From positions 1-9,194 of the forward strand of contig JAJYTK010000025.1 in NCBI GenBank assembly GCA_021793095.1: a stretch of 9,194 nucleotides of DNA, given 5' to 3'. The position numbers were made by a program, and so were the translations under genes. Origin of the DNA: Pseudomonadota bacterium (GTDB lineage Bacteria > Pseudomonadota > Gammaproteobacteria > Burkholderiales > Burkholderiaceae_B). The notes under the pieces were generated by a model. The model did not search any database. It had not been told where the DNA came from and worked only from the letters and a program-made list of their open reading frames with translations. This document shows, one piece after another, positions 1-7,588 of this stretch. The stretch's first letter is position 1, and each line of letters starts with the position of its first letter.

Positions 1-64
1 CGCTAAAGCGCGATGAGGATCAGAGCGACACCGACCGCAAGTAGGCCCGCATCAATCGATAGGT
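1..64. other. Left-end flank without a supported gene
   Basis: No clear gene or terminator is seen downstream of the lipoprotein stop. One minus-strand frame reads a hydrophobic peptide ending LAVGVALILIAL before a TAG at 3-5. It could begin at a GTG at 78-80, inside the end of the lipoprotein gene, but has no SD and would be only 25 residues. Confidence 0.2.
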
Positions 65-619
65 TTATAGACCCATCCACAGTTGGCCGTCGTTATCTCG
101 GGGGTCCATGCTGCGCTGTAGGGCGTGGACCTGATCGTTGTCATCAAAAAAGATGTTCATCATCATGGGCCAAACCCCGTTTTGTTTATAGCGGTAGGAC
201 CATACCTTCATCCGAACCCCGATGTAGGGGGCCACAGATTGCTCAGCTGGGGGGCCAAAATTGCAGCCGACCTTGTCCAGATCCCAGCTGTTGTCACCGA
301 TGTCTTGCTCGACCTGAGCAAACATAGGATCGCTCAGCACCTGCTGTATCTCGATGAGTTGGTCTTGGTCATCAAATACCCCGCGCCAGGCATAATAGCC
401 CATGGGCTGCTGCGACCAAACGCGCAGGGTGTACGGTGCATTGTCGCAGGCCACCGTTGGCTGGCCGTATTGCTGCTGCACCTGTGCGTATGTGCTGCCC
501 TCAGGCAGCTCTGCCATTGATGTGCACCCGGCCAATAATACCACTGCGCCGGCCATCATACTCAGAGGGCCCAGTCGAGGAATCAGGCGTTGTGCGGGCT
601 GAGATGTTGCTTTAATCAC
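65..619 (-). CDS. Putative outer-membrane lipoprotein with two BamE/SmpA-like repeats
   Basis: A 184-residue protein of unknown function. The N-terminus has a basic region (R11, R15), a hydrophobic stretch (about 19-30) and a lipobox LAGC with Cys32, so it should be cleaved by signal peptidase II and lipidated. Residue +2 is Thr, not Asp, which favours the outer membrane. The mature part contains two similar units. Unit 1 (about 41-98) has EGSTYAQVQQQYGQP, VWS (67-69) and FDDQDQL with a closing DP. Unit 2 (about 110-173) has DKVGCNFGPP, VWSY (139-142), FFDDNDQV and a closing DP. The G-x-P turn after an amphipathic helix resembles the SmpA/OmlA (BamE) family, but I infer this from motif shape only. 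I chose the GTG at 617-619 because GGAGG (complement of 625-629) lies 5 nt upstream; the longer TTG start at 664 has no such support and would add a Cys-containing N-terminus. It diverges from rpsO. Confidence 0.8.
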   Translation of the reverse strand: MIKATSQPAQRLIPRLGPLSMMAGAVVLLAGCTSMAELPEGSTYAQVQQQYGQPTVACDNAPYTLRVWSQQPMGYYAWRGVFDDQDQLIEIQQVLSDPMFAQVEQDIGDNSWDLDKVGCNFGPPAEQSVAPYIGVRMKVWSYRYKQNGVWPMMMNIFFDDNDQVHALQRSMDPRDNDGQLWMGL

Positions 620-692
620 GCATGCCTCCGGTGTTTTAGATGTGGGGGGCTGACAAACGCACAACTCTTTGCGCGTTTTAAGATTATCTAGT

Positions 693-702
693 TATAATTA
701 TA
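693..702. promoter_or_regulatory. Palindromic -10 shared by divergent promoters
   Basis: TATAATTATA is its own reverse complement, so a perfect -10 hexamer is present on both strands (693-698 on plus, 702-697 on minus). On the plus strand TTGCGC at 669-674 lies 18 bp upstream as a 3/6 match to a -35 box; this promoter would start near 705 and give rpsO a leader of about 129 nt. On the minus strand no good -35 is visible, but transcription from here would give the lipoprotein gene a leader of about 70 nt. Confidence 0.45.
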
Positions 703-738
703 GAGCTTTTTAGCGCGGTAACTTTATTTACATGTTTT

Positions 739-768
739 TTTACGGCGCCCTAAAAAGTAAGGTACAAT
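739..768 (+). promoter_or_regulatory. Candidate proximal rpsO promoter
   Basis: TTTACG (739-744) and TACAAT (763-768) are separated by 18 bp and match the sigma-70 hexamers at 4/6 and 5/6 positions. The start would fall near 775, giving a leader of about 59 nt that contains exactly the hairpin described at 792-830. Which of the two rpsO promoters is used cannot be decided from sequence. Confidence 0.4.
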
Positions 769-791
769 TTTATCGTTTTATTGATTTGTCA

Positions 792-830
792 CGTCAGGGC
801 ACCTCGGCCCTGTCGCATGTCTTAGAGGGA
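792..830 (+). promoter_or_regulatory. rpsO leader hairpin/pseudoknot, probable S15 autoregulatory site
   Basis: CAGGGC (795-800) pairs perfectly with GCCCTG (807-812) around the loop ACCTCG (801-806). Two more pairs (C792-G815, G793-C814) lie below a T-T mismatch. The loop bases CCTC (802-805) are complementary to GAGG (825-828), the core of the rpsO SD, so an H-type pseudoknot that hides the ribosome binding site can form. S15 of E. coli represses its own mRNA by binding a leader pseudoknot that overlaps the ribosome binding site. The same role here is inference from structure and position. Confidence 0.55.
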
Positions 831-833
831 TTT

Positions 834-1103
834 ATGACAGTAACAAACTTCCAAAAGGCTGAAATCGTCCAAGAATTTCAGCGCCAATCAGGTGACACAG
901 GCTCGCCTGAGGTTCAAATCGCGCTGTTAACTGCGCGCATCAAAACATTGGGTGAACACTTTAAGGATCACAAAAAAGATCACCACTCGCGTCGTGGTCT
1001 CCTGCGTATGGTTAGCCGCCGTCGCAAACTGCTCGACTATCTCAAAAATCGTAACCCCGAGGCTTATTTCGAGCTTATCAAAAAGCTCGGTTTACGCCGA
1101 TAG
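834..1103 (+). CDS. rpsO: 30S ribosomal protein S15
   Basis: Ribosomal protein S15 is a primary binder of the central domain of 16S rRNA in the 30S platform. The product is 89 residues, the usual bacterial length. It has [14 protein letters not shown] at 20-33 and the 16S-contacting block around H42, D49, H50 and S52 (KDHHSRRGL), then the basic [10 protein letters not shown] helix. The reading frame is open further upstream to 732, but the ATG at 834 gives the family length and is preceded by GAGGGA at 825-830. A start at 732 would run through the leader hairpin, which argues against it. It is followed by pnp in the classical rpsO-pnp order. Expression is probably controlled by S15 itself through the leader structure just upstream. 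Confidence 0.97.
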   Translation: MTVTNFQKAEIVQEFQRQSGDTGSPEVQIALLTARIKTLGEHFKDHKKDHHSRRGLLRMVSRRRKLLDYLKNRNPEAYFELIKKLGLRR

Positions 1104-1122
1104 TACGAGACAGTGTTCTCCC

Positions 1123-1131
1123 TGTTAGAAT
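1123..1131 (+). promoter_or_regulatory. Candidate extended -10 promoter for pnp
   Basis: TGTTAGAAT fits the extended -10 pattern TG-n-TATAAT with one mismatch in the hexamer. No convincing -35 box is seen 16-18 bp upstream, which is tolerated by extended -10 promoters. The predicted start, about 7 nt downstream at 1138, coincides with the first base of the long hairpin before pnp. Confidence 0.4.
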
Positions 1132-1137
1132 GCTAGC

Positions 1138-1182
1138 AACCGTGCATAGTGCGAACAGAGTTCGCCGCTGTGCACGGTTTTT
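1138..1182 (+). terminator. rpsO terminator / pnp leader hairpin
   Basis: AACCGTGCA (1138-1146) pairs perfectly with TGCACGGTT (1171-1179). The stem continues through four more pairs (two of them G-T), a single bulged C at 1166, and GCGAAC (1151-1156) with GTTCGC (1160-1165), closed by the loop AGA. This makes about 19 pairs, followed by TTTTT at 1178-1182. The form is that of a Rho-independent terminator for rpsO. Its position, ending 9 nt before the pnp SD (AAGGA, 1189-1193), also fits the RNase III-cleaved leader hairpin through which PNPase controls its own mRNA in E. coli. The two roles are not exclusive. Confidence 0.75.
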
Positions 1183-1199
1183 CATTGTAAGGATATTTA

Positions 1200-3377
1200 A
1201 TGTTCAATAAAGTCACAAAGTCATTTCAGTACGGTGATCATACCGTGACACTTGAGACCGGTGTGATCGCCCGACAGGCGACGGGCTCAGTGTTGGTTAC
1301 AGTAGAGGATACCGTCGTATTGGCCACCGTAGTGGCAGAGCGCGAGGCCCGTCACGGCCTGAGTTTTTTCCCGCTGACCGTAGACTACATCGAAAAAAGT
1401 TATGCTGCCGGCCGTATTCCCGGCGGCTTTTTTAAGCGTGAGGGCAAGCCCTCTGATCGCGAGGTATTGACCGCGCGTCTGATTGACCGTCCATTGCGCC
1501 CCCTATTCCCCGAGGGCTTTAACAACGAGGTACAAATTGTCGTGCACGCCTTGTCGGTCAACCCCGACATTGACCCCGATGTGCCTGCGCTCATCGCGGC
1601 TTCTGCCGCTGTTGCTGTCTCTGGGGTGCCTTTTACCGCTCCGGTCGCCGCTGCTCGCGTTGGCTATATGGATGGCAACTATGTCCTAAACCTTAATACC
1701 ACTGAGCTTGAAAACTCCGAGCTCGATCTGGTGGTGGCAGGGACCGAGGCAGCTGTCCTGATGGTTGAGTCCGAAGCCAAAGAGCTCTCTGAGGATGTCA
1801 TGCTGGGCGCCATCGCTTTTGGTCACGAGCATATGCAGGCGGCGATTCAGGCCATTAAAGAGCTGGTCGCCGAGGCTGGCAAGCCCGCTTGGGACTGGAC
1901 GCCCGAGCCTGTCCAAGATGCGTTGGTAGACAAGATCAAAACCCTGGCACAGAGTGATTTACAGGCGGCCTATAGCATCCACCAAAAGCAGGCGCGTACG
2001 CATGCTATTCAGGATGTACGTGAAAAGGTTTTCGAGGCACTCAATGCCGAGGCCACCGAGGAAAATCCTGTTGATGACAATGTCGTCAAAGAAATCCTCC
2101 ATGATCTCGAGGCCGACATTGTGCGCAGCAAGATCCTCAACGGTGAGCCCCGTATTGACGGGCGCGATACACGCACAGTGCGCCCCATTGAGATTCAGTT
2201 AGGCTTCTTGCCACGCGCACACGGCAGTGCTCTATTTACACGTGGCGAGACTCAGGCACTCGTGGTGACCACCCTTGGGACCCGTCAAGACGAGCAAATC
2301 ATTGATTCCGTCATGGGTGAATCACGCGATCGCTTCATGCTGCATTACAACTTCCCACCCTTTTCTACGGGTGAGGTCGGGCGCATGGGGGCTCCCCGTC
2401 GCCGCGAAATCGGCCACGGTAACTTGGCCAAGCGCGCCTTGATTTGCCAGCTGCCCACCGCCGAAGACTTCCAGTACTCAATCCGCGTGGTCTCAGAGAT
2501 TACCGAATCCAACGGCTCTTCCTCAATGGCCAGTGTATGCGGTGGCTCTTTAGCCATGATGGATGCAGGTGTTCCCATCAAAGATCACGTCGCGGGTGTC
2601 GCGATGGGCTTGATCAAAGAGGGGGGTAAATTTGCTGTACTGACCGATATTCTAGGGGACGAAGACCACCTCGGTGATATGGACTTCAAGGTCGCAGGTA
2701 CCCGCAATGGTATTACGGCTTTGCAAATGGATATTAAAATCCAGGGCATCACCACGGAAATCATGCAGGTGGCACTGGCCCAGGCCAAAGAGGGGCGCTT
2801 CCATATCCTAGACGAGATGCAGGCTGCCATTGATGGCTCGCGTACCGAGCTATCTGAGTTTGCACCACGCATGCTGACGCTCAAGATTAACCCCGATAAA
2901 ATCCGTGATGTCATTGGCAAAGGTGGTGCGACCATCCGCCAGCTGACCGAGGAAACGGGCACCCAGATTGAAATCGAGGACGACGGCAGCATCACCATCG
3001 CCAGTGTGGATTTGGAAAAAGCCCAAGAGGCAGAAAACCGTATCCGCGAGTTGACCGCTGATGTTGAGCTCGGCCAAGAATACGAGGGTCCTGTCCTGCG
3101 CGTACTGGATTTCGGGGCCATCGTACAGGTACTGCCTGGTCGTGATGGTTTGTTGCATATCTCCGAGATTGCCAACTACCGCATCAATAACATTAACGAT
3201 GTGCTCAAGGTTGGGCAAAACGTTCGTGTTAAAGTAATCGAAGCCGATGACAAGGGTCGCTTGCGTCTATCGATGAAGGCCATTGGTGGCATCGAGGCCC
3301 AAGGAGGGCCCCAGGCGCCTGAGCAAAAAGGTGGCGACAACAACAGACAAGGACGTAATCGCGATCAGCGCAACTAA
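1200..3377 (+). CDS. pnp: Polyribonucleotide nucleotidyltransferase (PNPase)
   Basis: PNPase degrades RNA 3' to 5' by phosphorolysis, releasing nucleoside diphosphates, and works in the degradosome. The 725-residue product has the full architecture: first RNase PH-like domain (about 5-145) with the RNA-binding loop GGFFKR at 75-80; all-alpha linker (about 150-300); second, catalytic RNase PH domain (about 315-545) with ESNGSSS at 436-442 and the metal-binding [11 protein letters not shown] at 486-496 (candidate acids D487 and D493); KH domain (about 555-615) with GKGG at 573-576; S1 domain (about 623-693). A short Gln/Asn/Arg-rich tail ends the protein. The ATG has AAGGA 6 nt upstream. Large open frames on the opposite strand (for example 2585-3175) are shadows of this gene. 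Expression is likely controlled by the upstream hairpin and by partial readthrough from rpsO. Confidence 0.98.
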   Translation: MFNKVTKSFQYGDHTVTLETGVIARQATGSVLVTVEDTVVLATVVAEREARHGLSFFPLTVDYIEKSYAAGRIPGGFFKREGKPSDREVLTARLIDRPLRPLFPEGFNNEVQIVVHALSVNPDIDPDVPALIAASAAVAVSGVPFTAPVAAARVGYMDGNYVLNLNTTELENSELDLVVAGTEAAVLMVESEAKELSEDVMLGAIAFGHEHMQAAIQAIKELVAEAGKPAWDWTPEPVQDALVDKIKTLAQSDLQAAYSIHQKQARTHAIQDVREKVFEALNAEATEENPVDDNVVKEILHDLEADIVRSKILNGEPRIDGRDTRTVRPIEIQLGFLPRAHGSALFTRGETQALVVTTLGTRQDEQIIDSVMGESRDRFMLHYNFPPFSTGEVGRMGAPRRREIGHGNLAKRALICQLPTAEDFQYSIRVVSEITESNGSSSMASVCGGSLAMMDAGVPIKDHVAGVAMGLIKEGGKFAVLTDILGDEDHLGDMDFKVAGTRNGITALQMDIKIQGITTEIMQVALAQAKEGRFHILDEMQAAIDGSRTELSEFAPRMLTLKINPDKIRDVIGKGGATIRQLTEETGTQIEIEDDGSITIASVDLEKAQEAENRIRELTADVELGQEYEGPVLRVLDFGAIVQVLPGRDGLLHISEIANYRINNINDVLKVGQNVRVKVIEADDKGRLRLSMKAIGGIEAQGGPQAPEQKGGDNNRQGRNRDQRN

Positions 3378-3403
3378 GCCCTGACGCCTACTCCGTCTGA
3401 ATC

Positions 3404-3443
3404 AGCCCCTTGGGTCATCACGGCCTGAGGGGTTTTCTTTTTT
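3404..3443 (+). terminator. Rho-independent terminator of rpsO-pnp
   Basis: CCCCTTGGGTC (3406-3416) pairs with GGCCTGAGGGG (3422-3432) in 11 pairs including three G-T, around the loop ATCAC. The tract TTTTCTTTTTT follows at 3433-3443. It begins 26 bp after the pnp stop and separates the rpsO-pnp unit from the ClC gene. Confidence 0.85.
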
Positions 3444-3469
3444 CATGCACTTCTACACATGCCGTATTT

Positions 3470-4810
3470 ATGAATACTCAGGATAATGCCGCTGGAGATC
3501 AGCCGGGTTGGTGGCTACTGCTCATGCAGTCGGCCTTGATTGGCGCATTTACGGGCGTAGTGGTGGGGTTGTTTCGCTATTTAAACGACCATATCACGCT
3601 GTATTTTGTGCGCACTGTGGGTCACCCTCTGGATCAGGGGGTGGGCATGGCGATTATCATTTTTGGGGCATTATTTGTTTTTGCGCTGCTTTCTATTTTT
3701 TTCCTGCGTTGCGAACGCTTGATTGGTGGCAGCGGCATCCCCCAAGTGGAAATCATGATCCACGGCGACTTACAAATGAAATGGTGGCGGGTGCTGGTGA
3801 CCAAATTCTTGGGGGCACTGACTTCTTTAGCGGGGGGCTTATCACTGGGTCGTGAGGGGCCCTGTATCATGATAGGGGCCAGTCTGGGGGTGGCTGTTGG
3901 CCGTATTTGGAACAGCCAGGCACTGGCCCATGCACGGCGATTTTTGGCCACCGGTGGAGCCGCGGGATTGGCCGCTGCCTTTGGGGCTCCTATTGCTGGT
4001 TTTTTATTTGTTTTCGAAGAGGTACGCGTGCCTTTGCGCCCGTCACTGATCATTAGCTGCCTATTGGCTTGCTTTGTTGCAGTTTGGGTCATGCAGGCCG
4101 TTTTTCATTTTCCACTGGTGTTCCCTTTTGCCGTGACCGACCTATTACACTGGTCCTCATGGTGGCTGATACTGCTCATAGGGGGGGTGATGGGCGTGCT
4201 GGGGGTGTTTTATAACCGTCTCTTGATCGCCTTGACCTACTGGGCGGATCGCACGCGTTTACTGCCCCTGCATTTGCGCGTATTTATTCCCTTTTTCATT
4301 GCGGGGGGGCTGCTGTATTTATACCCCAATGTCTTGGTGGGGTTTGGGATTTCAGCACTACAACTCGAGTATATGGCGTTACCGCTAACGGCGTTGCTGA
4401 TGCTCTTGTTGGTAAAAATGCTGTTTTCGGTGCTCAGCTATGCCAGCGGGGTGGCGGGGGGCCTGTTGATGCCCATTTTATTGATTGGTGCCTTGGCGGG
4501 TGCCAACTTGGTGGCCGGGCTGAAACTATTGGGCTGGGCACCTGCCGATCAGGTAGGGGTCCTGCTGGCCATGACCATGGCGGGTTTTTTTGGGGCGAGT
4601 ATACGGGCACCATTGACTGGGGCCTTTTTAATGATTGAAATGACCGGTTCTTATACCAATGCCTTGCTCATTATCGCCACGGCCTATGTGGCCTCATGGA
4701 TCGCTAACCGTATGGGTAATGCACCGGTCTACGACACCCTGCGCGCGCGTACGGCGTCGGCGCTGCTCAAAAAAGTAGCCTCTGAGCCAGCCGCCCAAAG
4801 TCCTGTCTAA
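3470..4810 (+). CDS. clcA: ClC-family chloride/proton antiporter
   Basis: An inner-membrane ClC protein of 446 residues without CBS domains. It is mostly hydrophobic helices and carries the selectivity motifs in order: GSGIP at 87-91 (Ser88 coordinates Cl-), GREGP at 127-131 with the gating Glu129, GAPIAGFLFVFEE at 172-184 with Glu184 at the position of the proton glutamate (E203 of E. coli ClcA, same 55-residue spacing), GVAGGLLMP at 327-335, and APVY at 418-421 with Tyr421 as likely central tyrosine. Both glutamates being present predicts a 2 Cl-/1 H+ exchanger rather than a channel; that step is inference. The ATG at 3470 is chosen because the longer TTG frame from 3410 begins inside the pnp terminator. 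No clear SD precedes it, and only 26 bp separate it from the terminator. The gene converges on gad. GGG glycine codons create G6-G7 runs. Confidence 0.93.
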   Translation: MNTQDNAAGDQPGWWLLLMQSALIGAFTGVVVGLFRYLNDHITLYFVRTVGHPLDQGVGMAIIIFGALFVFALLSIFFLRCERLIGGSGIPQVEIMIHGDLQMKWWRVLVTKFLGALTSLAGGLSLGREGPCIMIGASLGVAVGRIWNSQALAHARRFLATGGAAGLAAAFGAPIAGFLFVFEEVRVPLRPSLIISCLLACFVAVWVMQAVFHFPLVFPFAVTDLLHWSSWWLILLIGGVMGVLGVFYNRLLIALTYWADRTRLLPLHLRVFIPFFIAGGLLYLYPNVLVGFGISALQLEYMALPLTALLMLLLVKMLFSVLSYASGVAGGLLMPILLIGALAGANLVAGLKLLGWAPADQVGVLLAMTMAGFFGASIRAPLTGAFLMIEMTGSYTNALLIIATAYVASWIANRMGNAPVYDTLRARTASALLKKVASEPAAQSPV

Positions 4811-4820
4811 GTAGGCTAGG

Positions 4821-4859
4821 GGTGCCTTAGCCAGCTATTGGGTATGCTGGCTAAGGACC
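4821..4859. terminator. Hairpin between convergent clcA and gad, possible bidirectional terminator
   Basis: CCTTAGCCAGC (4825-4835) and GCTGGCTAAGG (4846-4856) form 11 perfect pairs around a 10-nt loop. GGT/ACC (4821-4823 with 4857-4859) extend it across one bulged G. It lies between the two stop codons, 10 bp after clcA and 4 bp before the end of gad. Neither side has a T-tract, so it is not a standard intrinsic terminator. It may define or protect the 3' ends of both transcripts. Confidence 0.55.
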
Positions 4860-4863
4860 ATGG

Positions 4864-6267
4864 TTAATGGTGAAACCCACCGGCCTTTTGCTCGGTCAAT
4901 GGTACATTGGCGGGACGCTCGGCAAAGTATTTGAGGGCGCGATGGAAATCCTCAATGAGTAGACTGGCCAAATCACGGCTAAAACCATGGCGCACCAAAA
5001 TACGCTGCACGACCAGATCTTGGCGATTGGCAGGCATCGAATAAGCTGGGACCTGCCAGCCACGTACACGTAGCCGATCGGCAAAATCATACAAACTAAA
5101 ATTGACCTTGTCCTTGTACTCATCTTTGATGGTCCAGGACAGCGCCGGGATGCCCTTGCTGCGATCACCATCAAAAAGAATTTCAAAGGGGCCCATTTTG
5201 TTGATTTCAGCCGCCAGAAACTCAGCGGTGTCATAGCAATTAGCCTGAATGCGGGTGTACCCCTCTTTGCCCAAGCGGATAAAGTTATAGTACTGGGCGA
5301 CGATCTGCCCGCCAGGGCGCGAAAAATTAAGGGCAAAGGTTGGCATATTGCCCCCGAGGTAATTCACATCAAAGATCAGCTCCTCGGGCAGACACTGTGC
5401 GTCGCGCCATATCACCCAGCCCACGCCCAATGGTGCCAAACCAAATTTGTGGCCTGAGGTATTGATAGAGTGCACGCGAGGAATACGGAAATCCCACTCT
5501 AATTCGGGGGCACAAAAAGGGGCCAAAAAGCCGCCGCTGGCGCCATCTACATGGATGGGAATATCTAACCCAGTGTCTTGTTGGAGAGTATCCAAGGCTT
5601 GGGCAATCTCTTTGACTGGCTCATACTGACAGGTAAAGGTCACCCCTAAAGTGGGCACCACCCCAATGGTGTTTTCATCACAGCGCTTGATGACTTCATC
5701 GGGGGTCAACCCCAAGCGCCCATCTTCCAACGGTACTTCACGTAGCTCAACATCAAAATAACGGGCAAATTTATGCCAGCAGATCTGTACTGGGCCACAG
5801 ATGAGATTGGGCTTGTCGGTGGGTAGGCCCTGTGCTTGGCGCTTTTTACGCCATGCCCACTTAAGCGCCAAACCACCTAACATCGCCGCCTCTGAGGAAC
5901 CTGTTGTAGAGCAACCTAAGGTATTCGCAGCCTCGGGTGAGTGCCATAAATCAGCCAGCATATGCACGCACCGTGCCTCGAGCTCGGCGGTTTGTGGGTA
6001 CTCATCCTTGTCAATCATGTTTTTGTCGATGCACTCGTCCATGAGTTTACGCACCTCATCCTCAGCCCAGGTTTGACAAAAAGTGGCGAGGTTTTGGCGC
6101 GAGTTACCATCTAACATCAACTCATCATGCACGACCTGATAGGCATGGCGCGGATCCTGTTCAGAGGTGGGCATTTGGTATTTAGGTAAAGCCACCGAGA
6201 GGTCAGAAGAGGCGTAAATATCATCCAGCAGATTTTTGCGGATACTGTCTTTGTCATGTAATGCCAC
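4864..6267 (-). CDS. gadB: Glutamate decarboxylase, PLP-dependent, GadA/GadB type
   Basis: Converts L-glutamate to GABA and CO2 in the cytoplasm and uses up one proton per turnover. The 467 residues match E. coli GadB (466) in length and motif order: [16 protein letters not shown] (52-67), [12 protein letters not shown] (121-132), [14 protein letters not shown] (157-170), HVDGASGGF (239-247) with Asp241 for the PLP ring nitrogen, and INTSGHKFG (268-276) with Lys274 as Schiff-base lysine. The tail ends in GGFHH, like the FKHT tail of E. coli GadB, whose His465 closes the active site at neutral pH; H466 or H467 may do the same. The acidic N-terminal segment that folds into a helix bundle at low pH is also present. 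The start is GTG with a strong SD, AGGAGGT, 6 nt upstream (complement of 6273-6279). It lies 31 bp downstream of dctM on the same strand, with no terminator between, so it is probably the last gene of dctPQM-gad. No gadC is in the window. Confidence 0.95.
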   Translation of the reverse strand: MALHDKDSIRKNLLDDIYASSDLSVALPKYQMPTSEQDPRHAYQVVHDELMLDGNSRQNLATFCQTWAEDEVRKLMDECIDKNMIDKDEYPQTAELEARCVHMLADLWHSPEAANTLGCSTTGSSEAAMLGGLALKWAWRKKRQAQGLPTDKPNLICGPVQICWHKFARYFDVELREVPLEDGRLGLTPDEVIKRCDENTIGVVPTLGVTFTCQYEPVKEIAQALDTLQQDTGLDIPIHVDGASGGFLAPFCAPELEWDFRIPRVHSINTSGHKFGLAPLGVGWVIWRDAQCLPEELIFDVNYLGGNMPTFALNFSRPGGQIVAQYYNFIRLGKEGYTRIQANCYDTAEFLAAEINKMGPFEILFDGDRSKGIPALSWTIKDEYKDKVNFSLYDFADRLRVRGWQVPAYSMPANRQDLVVQRILVRHGFSRDLASLLIEDFHRALKYFAERPANVPLTEQKAGGFHH

Positions 6268-6298
6268 GGTAAACCTCCTAATGAAAAGTTGGGTGTAT

Positions 6299-7576
6299 TT
6301 ATCGATAGACTAGGTCGCGCAAATACAAAGATAAGTCAGGCCAATAGGTGATGACCAGTAAGCAGGTCAAGATCACGGCGACAAAAGGCAATAACGAGCG
6401 AATCATGCGCTCAATGGGGACTTGGGCCACCTGACTGGCAGCAAAGAGGTTTACCCCAAATGGCGGTGTCACCATACCCAAGGCCAGATTGACCACCATG
6501 ATCAAACCAAAATGAACGGGATCAATACCAAATTGCATCGCAACGGGTAACAGCAAGGGGGCTAACACCACTATAGATGCCGAGGTTTCAATAAACATCC
6601 CGATCACAAAGAGCGCGATATTTACCCCAAGTAAAAAACTATATTGACCGGAAAAAACCTCGGTCAACCAGTTGCCCAGTGCCATGGGCACGCCCGCGCG
6701 GTTGAGTAAAAAGCCAAAGACCCCCGCATTGGCCATGATAAACATAATCACTGCCGTCGCAATGACTGAGCGACGAAAAGTCTGGCGCAGCACTTTGAAA
6801 TTAATGCGCTTATAGACAAATACACCAATAAATAGGGCATAAATCACCGCAACCGCTGATGCCTCGGTCGGTGTGAAAATGCCCCCGTAAATACCGCCTA
6901 AGATTATGACGGGCATGAGCAGTGCCCACCACGCTTGTTTAAATGATTGCCAAAGCGGCAGGCGCCCTAAACCATCGTCTTTGCCCAACCCATTTCGCCG
7001 CGCATAGAGCCACACATAGAGCATCAGGGCCGCAACAATCAATAAGCCTGGGCCAATACCGGCAATAAAGATTTCCCCGACCGAGGTATCGGTAGAAACT
7101 GCAAACAGAATCATCGGCACCGATGGCGGTATGATGACCCCGAGCTCAGCAGCGGAGGCTTGTAGCGAGGCGGCAAATGGAGCAGGATAGCCATGGCGCA
7201 CCATCGAAGGAATCAGGATGGCGCCCACCGCAAAGGTGGTGGCCACACTCGAACCCGCAACTGCGGCAAAAATCATGCAGGTCAGCACACAGGTGCAGGC
7301 CAGCCCCCCTTGGATGCCACCAATCACGCTTTTGGCAAACTCAACCATGCGATCGGAAATGCCGCCGGACTCCATGAGATTGCCCGCGAGAATAAAAAAC
7401 GGCACCGCCATGAGCGGATATTTATCCAAAGAGGCGTACAGCTGCTGGGCGATGACGACCCAGGGCATCCGCGCATCCAGGCCCACGCCCAGCATGCTCG
7501 CTAGCCCAATGGCCACGGCGACTGGGACCGTGAGCCCAAAAAAAAGCAGCATGGTCAATACCATCAACTGCGACAT
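6299..7576 (-). CDS. dctM: TRAP transporter large membrane subunit, DctM family
   Basis: The 425-residue product is the ion-coupled permease subunit of a tripartite ATP-independent periplasmic (TRAP) transporter. It is hydrophobic throughout, with about a dozen membrane segments, and shows family motifs in both halves: [11 protein letters not shown] (64-74), [19 protein letters not shown] (107-125), [13 protein letters not shown] (146-158), [18 protein letters not shown] (227-244), [19 protein letters not shown] (328-346) and [13 protein letters not shown] (366-378). The GSS and TPPFG segments lie where related Na+-coupled transporters bind sodium and substrate. Length is normal for DctM. The ATG at 7574-7576 has GAGG (complement of 7584-7587) 7 nt upstream, inside the 12-bp gap after dctQ. 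Substrate cannot be read from this subunit; the downstream glutamate decarboxylase hints at glutamate or a related dicarboxylate. Confidence 0.95.
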   Translation of the reverse strand: MSQLMVLTMLLFFGLTVPVAVAIGLASMLGVGLDARMPWVVIAQQLYASLDKYPLMAVPFFILAGNLMESGGISDRMVEFAKSVIGGIQGGLACTCVLTCMIFAAVAGSSVATTFAVGAILIPSMVRHGYPAPFAASLQASAAELGVIIPPSVPMILFAVSTDTSVGEIFIAGIGPGLLIVAALMLYVWLYARRNGLGKDDGLGRLPLWQSFKQAWWALLMPVIILGGIYGGIFTPTEASAVAVIYALFIGVFVYKRINFKVLRQTFRRSVIATAVIMFIMANAGVFGFLLNRAGVPMALGNWLTEVFSGQYSFLLGVNIALFVIGMFIETSASIVVLAPLLLPVAMQFGIDPVHFGLIMVVNLALGMVTPPFGVNLFAASQVAQVPIERMIRSLLPFVAVILTCLLVITYWPDLSLYLRDLVYR

Positions 7577-7588
7577 TTACCTACCTCT

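Noticed and set aside
125..520. 131-codon plus-strand frame opposite the lipoprotein gene
   Set aside because: The lipoprotein frame has a lipobox, SD and internal repeats, whereas this one has none of these.
620..664. Longer lipoprotein start at TTG 664
   Set aside because: No SD before it; GTG at 617-619 has GGAGG at proper distance and gives a normal signal peptide.
732..833. 34-codon N-terminal extension of S15
   Set aside because: S15 is 89 residues in bacteria, the ATG at 834 has an SD, and the extension would cover the leader hairpin and the candidate promoter.
2585..3175. 196-codon open frame opposite pnp
   Set aside because: It is Ser/Pro/Ile-rich and antisense to the conserved catalytic, KH and S1 coding region; it is a codon-usage shadow.
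3410..3469. Longer clcA start at TTG 3410
   Set aside because: It lies within the stem of the pnp terminator, and the extra residues do not resemble the ClC N-terminus.
4896..5336. 146-codon frame on the minus strand within gad
   Set aside because: It is a shifted frame of the well-conserved gad C-terminal half, with no own SD or family motif.
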